Positions 47,433-58,580 of a stretch of 64,000 nt of DNA are shown here, in pieces (the stretch's first letter is position 1; every line of letters starts with the position of its first letter). Source of the DNA: Cymodocea nodosa. Its lineage: Eukaryota > Streptophyta > Magnoliopsida > Alismatales > Cymodoceaceae. A model generated the notes under the pieces. That model was given only the letters and a program-made list of their open reading frames with translations, ran no database searches and was not told the origin of the DNA. Made by a program: the position numbers and the translations under genes. The stretch spans positions 3,940,501-4,004,500 of the forward strand of contig CM072344.1 of NCBI GenBank assembly GCA_036874045.1. Direction: 5' to 3'.

Positions 47433-47560
47433 CTTCCCCCATACCTAATTTTTGCTAGTCTCTTTAACCATTAATAATATTCTGTATGTTTCAGTAATCA
47501 ACCTGCAAATATACTTAGAATATATGTAAATTACATACGAAGTATATCATCATCACATAA
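47433..47560 (-). mobile_element. 3' tip of a minus-strand Athila-like internal region
   Basis: Polypurine tract plus about 80 bases ('tgtatgtttcagtaatcaac' and following) that match the complement of 58015-58095. It joins plus-strand gag sequence at about 47560. Confidence 0.6.
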
Positions 47561-50500
47561 GTATAGAGCAAAACCTAGACAAACTAAAATACTTTATGTG
47601 TCAGCAACAAGAAGTCAACCAATTAAACTATAAGGAAGCATATTCAGAACCTAAAATGGATATAATTTACGAAACTGAAAAAACCATAATGAAAATTGAT
47701 CAAAAATTGAATGTAATGAGATTAGATGATCTGGAAAGAAAACTAAAAGCATTAAACGAATATACAATGAAAATACAAGTTATGCAATAAGACAATCAAA
47801 ATTATAATGTTATAAACTTACATAATTTGCAAAATATACAGCAAATAGAAAATATTAATGCAAGAGAATTTAAAGAATGCACTTTAAAACTAAAAACAAT
47901 TGAAGATCATAATCATGAAAATGATATACAAAAACATCATGAGAGTAATGAAAATCTAGAAGATGTATGTGTAACATTAAGATCTGGAACTAATATACCA
48001 CCAAGAACTCAAAATGAAAATGATATGAAGGTGGATAAGAGTAAAAATCAAAATGATAATGAAAATGTAATAGCTGAAATCTAGAAATCACTGAAGAATA
48101 ATCTGAATTTGCTAATGAAGCTAAAAATGATCAAACATATCAAACGAAAGAAAAAGAATATTTTAAATCACAATCTTTATCACCCTATCTTGAAAGATTA
48201 CAACAAACAATACCTGAAAAATAGGAAAAAATCAGAGAAATTTTTGAAAAAGTACAAGTTAACATTCCTTTGTTAGATCTATTACAGAAAATGCTACCTT
48301 GTGCTAAATTTTTGAAGGATTGGCGTACTAGGAAAAGAGAGTGAAAAGTTCTTAGAATGGTCTTTTTAGCTGAGCAAAGTAGTTCCCTATTTCTACCACA
48401 AATTCCTAAAAAGTTATTTGATCTTGGAATCCCTGTTATATCATGCACCATAGGAAATACCATTCTAGAAAGAACCTTAATAGACTTAGGTGCAGGTATA
48501 AATGTTTTGCCAAGTGATTTATTTGCATCCTTAGGATTAGAAGGCTTAACTCCTACTAGTACGGTTATTTAATTAGCTGATAGAAGTATAAGATACACTA
48601 GAGGAAAAATAGAGGATGTCTTAATTAAAATAAAATTTTTTATATATCCTATTGATATTGTAATTTTGGATTCCCAACAAATTAAGCATAAAAATAGTGA
48701 TACGTCTTTAATTTTGGGAAGGCCATTTTTCACAACATCAAGGGCTATTATAAATTGTAAAACTAGAGTAATGAAGTTAGCATATGGTAATGAGGATACT
48801 CAATTAAATATTTTCAAACTAGAAAGGTTTGAGGAATTAGAAATGTCCTTACATATCATAGACTTTTTAAAGGATGAAGGAGATATGTTAGATGATGTGA
48901 TTCAAGAAGAATTAAATAAGCAAATCAATTCTGAAACTTTAGAGGAAAGTGAAAGCATAAATATAGAAGGAGATCAGGAAGAAATTAATTTAGAAAATGA
49001 TGATGTTCAATTAGGAGCTCTAGCTTCTGATGGGCAACATTTAGAATTAAAATCTTTACCTCCTGAATTAACCTATATATTTCTGGAAGAGAAATGAACC
49101 TGTCCAATCATTATTGCTTTAGATTTAAAAGAGGATCAAATAACTAAATTAAAAGATGTAGTAAAAAGTTATAAAGAAGCAATAGGATGGACTATGACTG
49201 ATATAAAATGGTTAAGTTCAACTTTATGCTGTCACCACATATATTTAGAAGAGAATGCTAAACCTGTTAGAATTCCTGAGAGGAGATTAAATCCAAACCT
49301 TAAAGAAGTAGTCAGGAAGGAAATAGTGAAATGGTTAGATAATGACGTAATTTATCCGATTTCTGATAGCTCGTGGGTTAGTCCAATCCATGTAGTTCCC
49401 AAGAAATCAGGATTAACAGTTATTAGGAATGAAAGTCAAGACTTGATACCTACTAGAATTCAATCAAGTTGGAGAGTATGTATAGACTATAGAAAGCTGA
49501 ATGCTGTGACTAGGAAAGATCATTTTCCCTTACCTTTTATAGATCAAATGCTGAAAAGATTAGCAGGGCAAGAATATTTTTGTTTGTTAAACAAGGAATA
49601 GTCTTAGGGCATGTTGTTTCTAAGAAAGGGTTGGAAGTAGATAAAGCTAAAATAGAAGTAATTTCTAATCTACCAGAACCTAAATCAGTAAAAGATATTA
49701 GATTATTTCTAGGACATGTTGGTTTTTATAGAAGATTTATTAAAGACTTTAGCAAAATAGCTAGACCTTTAACTAATCTATTAAAATATGTCCCATTTAA
49801 CTTTGATAAAAATTGCAAGGAAGCATTTTTCAGACTTAAGACTAGCTTAATTTCAACTTCTATAATTTTAGCACCTGATTGGAACCATCCATTTGAATTA
49901 ATGTGCGATGCATCTGATTTTGCTGTAGGAGTAGTGTTGGGACAGAAGATAGGCAAATCTCCTAGAGTGATTCATTATGCAAGCAAAACCTTAAATGATG
50001 CTCAAGCTAATTACACAACTACTGAAAAAGAACTATTAGCTGTTGTGTTTGCCTTAGAAAAGTTTAGATCATATCTGATTGGAGCTAAAGTAATAGTATA
50101 CACGGATCATTCAGCTTTAAAACATCTAATAAAGAAAAAAGAGACTAAACCTAGATTGATCCGATGGATATTATTATTACAAGAATTTGATCTAGAAATT
50201 AAAGATAAGAAAGGTTGTGAGAATGTAGTAGCAAATCATTTATCAAGATTACAAATAGAAAAATCAAATATTGAAATTAAGAATAATTTTCCTGATGAAG
50301 AATTAATGACCATCAACACAATGCCTTGGTATGTAGACATAATTAATTACTTAGTAACTAGTTTAACACCTAAGGATTGGAATAGATAGGATAAGAAATT
50401 ATTTTTCTTGAGAGTAAAATATTATTATTGGGAAGACCCATACTTATTTAAGAAATGTCCCGATTTGGTTTTAAGGAGGTGTGTTCCAGAAACTGAATAT

Positions 50501-51630
50501 CCGAGCATATTGTCTTTCTATCATGACATAGCTTGCGGAGGGCATTTTGGTTTAGGGAAAACTACTACAAAAATTCTGCAATGTGGGTTTTATTGGCCAA
50601 CACTATTCAAAGATGCTCATAAATATTGCTTAAGTTGTTTAAGATGTCAACAAATAGGAAGAATATCAAAGAGGAATATGATGCCTCTTAATCCTATTGT
50701 TGAGGTTGAAATCTTTGATGTGTGGGGAATAGATTTTATGGGTCTATTTCCTATGTCTAATCAATTTAATTACATATTGTTGGGGGTGGATTATGTATCT
50801 AAGTGGATAGAAGCTATTCCTACAAAAACTAATGATAACAAAGTGGTAATACAATTTATAAGAATAAATATATTTGCCAGATTTGGAATACCTAAAGCTA
50901 TTATCAGTGATAGAGGAACTCATTTCTGTAATAGAAGTTTTGAAGCCTTAATGAAGAAATATGGAGTAAACCACAGAATTGCAACATCATATCATCCACA
51001 AACAAGTGGACAAGTAGAAAGTGCTAACAAATAAATTAAATTAATCTTAGAAAAAGTAGTAAATCCTACTAGAACAGATTGGGCTAATAGATTGATAGAT
51101 GTACTTTGGGCTTATAGAACTATTTATAAAAGAAGCTTAGGTATGTCACCTTTTAGGCTAGTATATGGAAAAAGTTGTCATTTACTTGCTGAAATTGAAC
51201 ATAAATCTTATTGGGCATTAAAAACTTTGAATACTAATTTAAATCAAGCTGTTGAAAATAGAAAAATGCAACTAATTGAATTAGAAGAATTTAGAAATGA
51301 AGCGTATTCGAAGATTGTAAGAGAAAAAGAGAAAATAAAATTCTGGCATGATAGAAAAATTATTCCAAAAAGCTTTGAAATAGGACAAGAAGTATATCTT
51401 TATATGGCTGGACTCCATAACCATCTAGGAAAATTAAGATCTAGATGGGCAGGACCTTACATAGTTCGAAATATTTATCCTTATGGAGTTATTGAAATTG
51501 GAAATCCTAAAAATCAGTAAATATTTAAAGTAAATGGATAAAGACTTAGACCTATTCTGAAAACACCAAAAAGCTCCTTTAGAATTATAGAAGAAGTTAG
51601 AGTAGAAGACTACTCGAGCTTTACTTAGTA
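47561..51630 (+). pseudogene. Athila-like Ty3/gypsy gag-pol (left inverted arm)
   Basis: Order: gag tail (47596-48090), protease (LIDLGAGINVLPSD near 48480; LILGRPFF), RT N-terminus (49194-49578: HIYLEENAKPVRIPERRLNP, WRVCIDYRKLN), then a deletion of about 315 bases that removes the RT catalytic region. RT thumb and RNase H follow (49589: [38 protein letters not shown]), then integrase (50408-51620) with the zinc finger (HFGLGKT...CLSCLRCQ), catalytic acids in GIDFMG, SDRGTHF and QVESANK, and a C-terminal GAG-like barrel (LRSRWAGPYIVRNIYPYG). The PR-RT-RH-IN order and the DLGA protease fit Athila. In-frame stops at 50387, 51032, 51518 and 51538; frame changes near 48090 and 49590. Integrase residues are otherwise intact. 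Confidence 0.88.
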
Positions 51631-52193
51631 AGAAATCAGTTTTTATGTTTATATAAGAAAAAAACACACATACACACATTAAAAAAAAGAATATATATAT
51701 ATATATAAAATATAAAAATCGTTGCGGTTCAATCGACTAGATCCATTGGTATGATTGGAACATAAAAAATATGTATATTAATTTTTAGAAAAAAATGTTG
51801 GTTTTACCGAAACATAGTATCGGTTCAACCAGAAAAAAATTTAGTCTGATCGAAACATAGTATCAGTTAAACCGGTAAAAAAAATAGAAAAACTATTATC
51901 TGTAGTATTTTAATTGTTATATCTGTTTGTACGGGGAGTTTGTTGAGTTATGCTTAACTCAACGAGCTTACTCCGTTGAGTCTTGAGTTAGTCAACGTGC
52001 TTATTCCGTTGAGTTAACTATAACTCAACGGAGTACTGTAGCTAAGACCTTAGATGAGATAGTAATAGTTGGTTCGGGAAATGACCCGATTACCTGCCTA
52101 AACTTAGGGCTTATTTATCTTAAACCTAAGGTTTTGGGGGCATTATCCAACAAATCATTTAGAATCTAGAATAGTAGAAATCAGAGCGATTCC
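51631..52193 (+). other. Non-coding link between pol and the downstream ORF, with palindromes
   Basis: AT-rich DNA with repeats of 'cggttcaacc' / 'gaaacatagtatcggtt' (51720-51880), then a cluster of palindromes: GTTGAGTTA-tgct-TAACTCAAC (51942-51963) and TCCGTTGAGTTA-acta-TAACTCAACGGA (52005-52032, perfect 12-base arms). The right arm carries the same cluster at about 61670-61765. Confidence 0.7.
52005..52032. promoter_or_regulatory. Perfect 12-bp palindrome with 4-nt spacer
   Basis: TCCGTTGAGTTA, spacer ACTA, TAACTCAACGGA. It could be a dimeric protein-binding site or an RNA hairpin with a tetraloop. Its function is not known. Confidence 0.6.
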
Positions 52194-54420
52194 GTGCTGT
52201 TGAGTAACTCCATGATGAGGAAGATGACACCTGAATTTTGAGTAGAGGCTGTTGATACATCAGAATTTCTGAAGGAATCAGAAGAATGGCACACACGTTA
52301 GATGATCAGAAATACGACGAGAGAAAAAGAGTTATAGAAGGTAGAATCTGAACTTTTTAGATTAAGAAGAATATTAGTAGATTGTGGTATACAAATACCC
52401 CAGATAATGGAGACACGAATCAGAGTAGCAACAAAAATTGCAGTTAGTAAAGAAAGAAAAATCAAGCCAAACAATGAAGTAGCCCTATAGCTAATCCAGC
52501 GTAAGGCCAGATTATGGTTCAAAAGGTGCATTGCTGGTCATGGAAGTTGGGAAATATGGTGGCAGGAACAACAAGAGGAAGAATAGGAGCCGAGTGCTGA
52601 AAGACTTGTTCCTGAGGAACAACAGCCAGGACCTTTAGTTCCACTATTTAAGCCGTTGGCATGAGCAGAAATGATGGGGCCTTCGATTGAAGAAGTGTTA
52701 AAGGAATTTCAAGCACTGGTTCAAGTTGGGAAAGACCAAGGAGAATCAGAAGATTTGGTAGTGGCTAAAGCACACCTAGTGTTTGATGCACTTTACAAAA
52801 AGAGGGCTGCAGAAAAGTTGAAAGCCCAATATAAAATCAAAATGGAACAACATTGAGAGGCTACTGCCAAACCTATTGCAAAAGGAGATGAAGCTGGTCA
52901 TTCGAGACCAGTAATTATAGAAAAAGTTAAAAAGGAAAAGCCAGTACCTGTGGCTCGAAGGATTGCAGAGGCTACTTTTGTAGATTTAATTTCAAAAGAA
53001 GAAGAGGAAGGACAGGCACAATTAATCAGAAAAAGGAAAGGAAAAGAGATAATGCCTAACTATCAAGAAGAGATTAAATCTGAAGCACCAATAGCAACAG
53101 GGCCTGTGGAGCCAATTTTTATAAACCTGCTATCCGATTTTGAGGAGCAAGAGGAGCAGCAGTAGCATGAGCAAAGACAAGAAGAAAATCAGGTTGAAAT
53201 TAGTTTGCAGCCTGTACAAGAAGAAACAGACATTAGGGCAGAAACTGAATTGTCTGTGACTCCATCCCAATCTATTACAGAATCAGAAAGAACAGTAACA
53301 GAACAAATTGGTAGTCAGGAGGAAGAAGAAAGAGCAGAAAATGAAGAGGTTGAAAGAAGCCATTTGGACAAAAATAACTTTATAGATTCCATTGAAGAGT
53401 AAGAAACTCTTCAGTAATTTATGGAAAGAATTCAAGATAGAGTGGGGAGTTCTGCCAGCTCACCACCACAAACAGAAATAGAAATTCAGGAATCTGTAGA
53501 GAATGTTCAAATGCATCCTATAGAAGAGGAATATCAAGAACAAACCCCTTTGAAACAACAAAGTCACCTTCCTGACCCGACTGAAACAACAATTTTAAAT
53601 GAAGTACGTTTTTGTAGTCAAGAAGCTTATACCAAACACCAAGAAATAAGGGGTTACGATATTATTTACAGTAGACTAGTAAATTGGGATGGAATGTAAG
53701 AATTCAAAGATTTATTTGAATTCCAAGGTCTACTGCAATTCATTTCTCAAGAAAGAGGGCATGCAGTATATGAGAATTTAGTGCCTTATTTTTATGCAAA
53801 TTTAAGAGAAGGAGAAGGAGGATTAATTTCCAACGTGGAGGAAGCTGATGTACAGATAACACTAGAGCTTCTTCACAACATTTTTGGATTGAAGAATGAA
53901 GGACTAAAAATTTTGGAAGACACAACTACCGTCGAGTAGACTGAACAAGAAATCCAAGATTGTTTAGCTATCAATCCTAGTGTACCTTTATTAAACAGAT
54001 TGAAGCATTTAAGTGGTAAAGCACACATGGTAGCTAACATTCTGATTAAAAATGTCTATCAACGACAGGGCCATGACATTGAATTAAGTCAATTTGTCAA
54101 ATGGGCCACATATGTAGTTGTAAACAGGGTTCAAATAAATTGGTCTACAGTTTTATCTCAAAGAAGAAAGCAGTAAAGAAAAAATTATTTTATGGAGATT
54201 TGATTCCACTGCTGATGGTGGATTGTATTGATTTCACGAAATGGACATCAAAAAGGATTAGATCAAGAACCATTTCAGTGAAAGAATACGGAAATTTTGT
54301 AGCTACAAAGATAACTGTACATTCTGGAGGCATTACAAGAGCTGTAGAAAGAATTAATCAATTAGAACTTCAATTAGAAAAACTCTAGAAGGAAGTAGAT
54401 GAACATAGGAAAAGAGATTA
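52194..54420 (+). pseudogene. PTP-type ORF downstream of integrase (left arm)
   Basis: One frame of about 740 codons from GTG 52194 (ATG in the sister copy) to 54147, where one T is missing from a T run and the frame shifts; it ends at TAA 54418-54420. Layout: charged N-terminal helix region, long Glu/Gln-rich low-complexity middle, then the PTP pattern (FEFQGLLQFISQERG, FYANLREGEGG, ELLHNIFGLKNEGLK, AHMVANILIKNVYQRQGHD, FYGDLIPLLMVDCIDF) and a C-terminal leucine-rich coiled coil (INQLELQLEKL). In-frame stops are mostly Trp or Gln codons in the right-arm copy. The position after integrase is where Athila elements carry their extra, env-position ORF. Function unknown. Confidence 0.8.
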
Positions 54421-55101
54421 AATTGTATTGCTCATCTACTTGTGTAAAATTGTATGAAATTGTATGATGTACTTGTAATGTAATTGATTCATATTAATGA
54501 ATATAATTTTTCAGATGCAATTTTCATACATGTTTTGGATGTGAAATGAATGGAATTTATTGAATATTATGTAATTTGTGGAACTTTATGAATGAATATG
54601 TAACAGATTTGCAATTTGCTAAATGACAGGATAAATGCTTAAAAATTTCTACATGTTGCAAGGTAAAATGTAAATTTTGCATAACATAAAATGACCTGCA
54701 AGTTAAATCTTTATATAATGGTCAGATTTAAACGAATTTTGATTAGAATGATGCATTAATGACATAGATTTAACTTTATTTCAGTTAGTAGAATGAAAAA
54801 GAGAAAAATAGAGAGGTACTTACGAGAGTAACTTAGAAGTTGCTAAGTGTTAATTCAACGAAGTAAGTTCGTTGAGTTAACCGTAACTCTACGAGGTCAG
54901 TAATATAATATAAGGTTACTCCGTTGAGTTATTTGTAACTCAACGAAGTTAGTCCATGGAGTTAGCAATAGTAACCGACTGTGTTCCGTTGAGTTATCTG
55001 TAACTCAACGAGGTTAGTTCGTGGATTAAGCAGAACAATTATTCTTTTAACCATGAACGAAACTTCGTCGGCTTAGCGATTACTAAAATTTAAAATTAAT
55101 A
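54421..55101 (+). other. Non-coding DNA with a palindrome cluster
   Basis: AT-rich tail of the PTP ORF followed by four palindromes at 54854-55030: CGTTGAGTTA-accg-TAACTCTACG (54870-54893), CGTTGAGTTA-tttg-TAACTCAACG (54922-54945), a GTGGA-type half (near 54956) and CGTTGAGTTA-tctg-TAACTCAACG (54987-55010). It is duplicated in inverted orientation at 58581-59247. Confidence 0.7.
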
Positions 55102-55139
55102 GTGGTACACGTACCCATAAAAATAGGAACCATGATGCA

Positions 55140-55203
55140 CGTTGCAAGACACGTTCTTGCAACGAGATTTATTCACTTTATGGATGTACATTATATATAT
55201 AAA
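55140..55203 (+). promoter_or_regulatory. Candidate promoter upstream of the F-box-like ORF
   Basis: A perfect palindrome CGTTGCAAGA-CACGT-TCTTGCAACG (55140-55164) lies about 28 bases before a TATA-like TATATATAAAT (55193-55203). The F-box ATG (55316) is about 110 bases further on. The whole segment is repeated in inverted orientation in the right arm (58323-58580). Promoter activity is an inference from spacing only. Confidence 0.45.
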
Positions 55204-55315
55204 TCAGAATGTTATTTACAAGTTACCAGCACTTTTAAAAGAAAGGAGAATGCGTTGGAGGAACTGGATGGAGAAGCAGCTGATTCAACTTCATCCGACA
55301 ACAAATATTTACTGA

Positions 55316-56482
55316 ATGGAAAGCTTTAGACTGAATCAACAAATGGAATTGATGCAATTACCGTTGGATGCACTAAGGGAAGTACTGAGTAACTTGTCAG
55401 CTAAAGATCTGTGCAGGCTGTGTTGTGTATCAAAGGAAATTAATGACGGTATTGAAGAAAAATATTTTCAGGGACTACAAGCTGCAAAAATGACTAAGAT
55501 TAGAGATGGATTCATATGGAGGTCATTTAATCGTAGTTCAATTAATCATGAATATCTGGCTATGGAAGAAACTATTGGAATTCCACCCAATACATTAGAA
55601 GGAATAAATCATATTATGGGGATAAATGAAGGATTAATGATATATAGGACGAGACCAATGTATGCAAGTTTATTATTACCTGATATTTTGATAAGAAATC
55701 CTATAACAAGAGAAGAATGGAATATAGGAAGACCTAATAGATTTGAAGTACCAACTGTAAATTGTGGATCGACTTTAATATTTTCTGATAAAAATTTTGT
55801 AATTCTTGAAAAATTATATTATTGGAGACCTACAGGAAATTAGGGTGAAGATTTACGCTTAAGTGTGTATAATTTTCTGAATAGATCTTGGAATGAAAAT
55901 ATGATAATATATCTAGGACAGAAATCATTAATTAACCAAACACATGTCATACTGGTTGGATATTTTTATCTTGTTACAGATATATCAATTACATTTGGAT
56001 CTGATTTATACATAGTGAGCATAGATAGTTATGATGAATATATAGAAATTTTACCTATACCGAGTGATATAGCTAAACCACCATCTATAGAATTTAATAA
56101 AATTCAAATAGGAATGTGGTATAATGAAGAAGATGATCTTACTTTATGTCTGATAAGATGGTAGGATGAATTGATGAAATTTCAAATATGGATTATGGAA
56201 GACATTAATGAATGGAAGTGGGAAGAGGAATATATTGAAATAGATGTAGAAATAGAAACTGCTACATTACCTTGGAACCAAAAAGGATCCCTTTCTGCAT
56301 TTCATATCATTAATGGTAATACACTTGTATTTGGAATTTATAATATATTACACGTTTACAAATTAAGAAGGAACAAGAACTGCATGAAAATAGAATTAAT
56401 AGCAAGAAGAACTATGCCTGAAAAGTTTGCTTGGACTAATAAATTTATTCCATTTGTTCCTACTTTTCAATCATGTTCTTAA
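55316..56482 (+). pseudogene. F-box-like protein ORF, intron-less, two in-frame TAG codons
   Basis: F-box proteins recruit substrates to SCF ubiquitin ligases by binding SKP1 through an N-terminal ~45-residue F-box. From ATG 55316 (or 55343) the frame reads ELMQLPLDALREVLSNLSAK, DLCRLCCVSKEINDGI: a good F-box with the LP...L..(I/V)L..L..KDL.R...VSK pattern. The rest (about 340 residues) looks like an F-box-associated domain: an RNPITREEWNIG segment, YNFLNRSWNENM and alternating hydrophobic strands with many Trp. A single frame runs to TAA 56480-56482. It is interrupted only by TAG at 55841-55843 and 56162-56164, with no frameshift over 388 codons. Base composition is AT-rich like the surrounding elements and unlike the ZIP gene. 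It could be a captured host gene, a retrocopy or a retroelement accessory ORF. Confidence 0.72.
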
Positions 56483-58320
56483 GCTGTGATTTTGTGTGTT
56501 TAATGTTGTGTGTATTCTACGTTTATTTTTAGAAAAAAATATAGTTTTCAATTTATTTTATAAAAGAAAAAAAAATATCAATCCAGTTTGTTGGTATCTG
56601 TTCTGGGAAACCAACTGGCTTGCTTGTGAGTCACCAAAGGCATAGGAGCCTGGGTTCCACACAAGACACTGAATTATCAATATCTGTTAAATGTTATTTT
56701 GTTATATATTTTTTGCTTTTATCTGTGAATGAAAAGTTTTCAGAATCAAAAATCAGAATATGCAGAAGGAGATACAAACAAAACAAGGTATGTAACTGAT
56801 TACTTATCCTGAATTTTAATCAAGAAAACTGTATTCATGCCTGCTACAATTACTGTATTTACTGTCAAATTTTTTACATTGAGGACAATGCAAAATGTAG
56901 GTATGGGGGGAAGGTAATTAAAGTAATAGCCATGTAAGTTTGTTAATTAAAAAAAAAATTAAAATGGTATTGCAAAGTTTTGTGGAAATTGAAAATTTTT
57001 ATGAATTTGCTGTAACTATCCGATAATTGAGATTGTAAAATTTATAATCTGTAACTACTTGAATGTTTTATTTAGAAGGCTATATATGATGCTATAGAAT
57101 TTACTATTTATGCAAATCTAGATATAGTATCTTATGTTTTTTCTGAATTTCATGAGTTTAACAGTTTCACGATTTTAAAATGAAATCAGAATGCTTAATG
57201 AAAAATCAGTAAATTATTTGAGGTCCTGAAGGAGTTGAGATGTGAATTCTAGTTTAAATGAAACACATATGATTAAAGATACATTTAATTTGACTAATTG
57301 AACTTGTAGAATGATTTATGTGTAGATCTTATTAAACTACAGAAAAAGTATGAGCTCACTGTTATGGATTCATATTTTCAGTAAATGATAGAAGTAGGAC
57401 TATATGAGATTGGTGTTTTACTTCATCTGTATTAATGAAATACGTACATATACAGTATGTGATTAATGCTTTGTTTTGTGTGTATTTTGATTGAAAAAAA
57501 AAAAGAAGGAAAAAAGAGAAAAATTTGAGAGTTTATTGACTTGTTTGATCACAAGCCTTTTGTACTTGAGCAAATAGGTATGTAAGGATTGTTGTCCTAA
57601 AAAAAAAAGGAGTCTTGAAATCTGGCAACCTAAGATCCTGATCAGATTTGGGATTGTTGACTGAAAGCTCATTACATGGGTACATTATGATTCAAGCTTG
57701 TCAAATTAACTTTTAAAGTATAAAAAAAAAAAAACATATACTGTTCTAAAAAGGTACAAGTGTTTTGTGAAATACAGATATCTTATGAATCGAGTATATT
57801 TTCTGTTATCTAGAATTGTTGAAATATGAATCTAGAATTGACTTTTGAAGTTGTTTTAATGGAGATACAATTCTTTATTCTATGTGTCTTAATCATATTG
57901 AATTGAATTGTACTTTGATTCGTATGTTGTTGAAATTTCTTCTAGAAATCTTATTGGAAAATTCAGGATGATAGATGATGAAAAGAAGAACAAACGATAA
58001 TATAATTAACACCTATGTGATGATGATATACTTTGTATGTAATTTGCATATATTCTAAGTATATTTGTAGGTTGATTACTGAAACATACAGAATATATAT
58101 TTTTATGCTGAACAGAAAAAAAGAAGAAGAAGAATTAATTCTAACACTTTTTGAAAGACTAATTAATAGGATCTTATTTCCCTAAAGAATTTCATTAAAG
58201 TTCAGTTCAGAAAAATTTTCAGTACTCCTTTGCGATGAAAATTCCCAAGTAGGTGTTCTTACTAATCGTTTAGAGCTTAGAGAACGAGTCCATGTGCTCA
58301 TAAATAAATAGCAGAAGATT
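56483..58320 (+). other. 3' region of an Athila-like element downstream of the F-box-like ORF
   Basis: No credible gene. 56878-56906 reads ACATTGAGGACAATGC followed by GGTATGGGGGGAAG; this 'ttgaggacaatgc...ggggg' combination is typical of the region before the 3' LTR of plant Athila-type elements. The part 57360-58100 recurs in reverse orientation at 24183-25166, and 58015-58095 at 47482-47560. Near 58320 it meets the inverted arm without an LTR. Confidence 0.65.
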
Positions 58321-58580
58321 AATTACATATCAGTTTGAAGCTTTCCATTCAGTAAATATTTGTTGTCGGATGAAGTCGAATCAGCTGCTTCGCCTTCCAG
58401 TTCCTCCAATGCTTTTCTTCTTACTTTTAAAGTGCTGGTAACTCGTAAATAACATTCTGATATATATATATAATGTACATTCATAAAGTGAATAAATCTC
58501 GTTGCAAGAACGTGTCTTGCAACATGCATCGTGGTTCCTATTTTTATGGGTATGTGTACCACTACTAATTTCAAATTTTA
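58321..58580 (-). promoter_or_regulatory. Inverted copy of the F-box upstream segment
   Basis: Minus-strand copy of about 55090-55336 including the TTGCAAGA...TCTTGCAA palindrome and TATA tract (58450-58475). It points leftward into the spacer, antisense to the F-box-like ORF, and lacks the F-box sequence itself. Confidence 0.5.

Noticed and set aside
55102..55329. 75-codon open frame upstream of the F-box-like ORF, similar to a frame at 58323-58574
   Set aside because: Similarity is at the DNA level because the segment is part of the inverted arms; it contains a TATA-like tract and palindrome and fits non-coding upstream DNA better.
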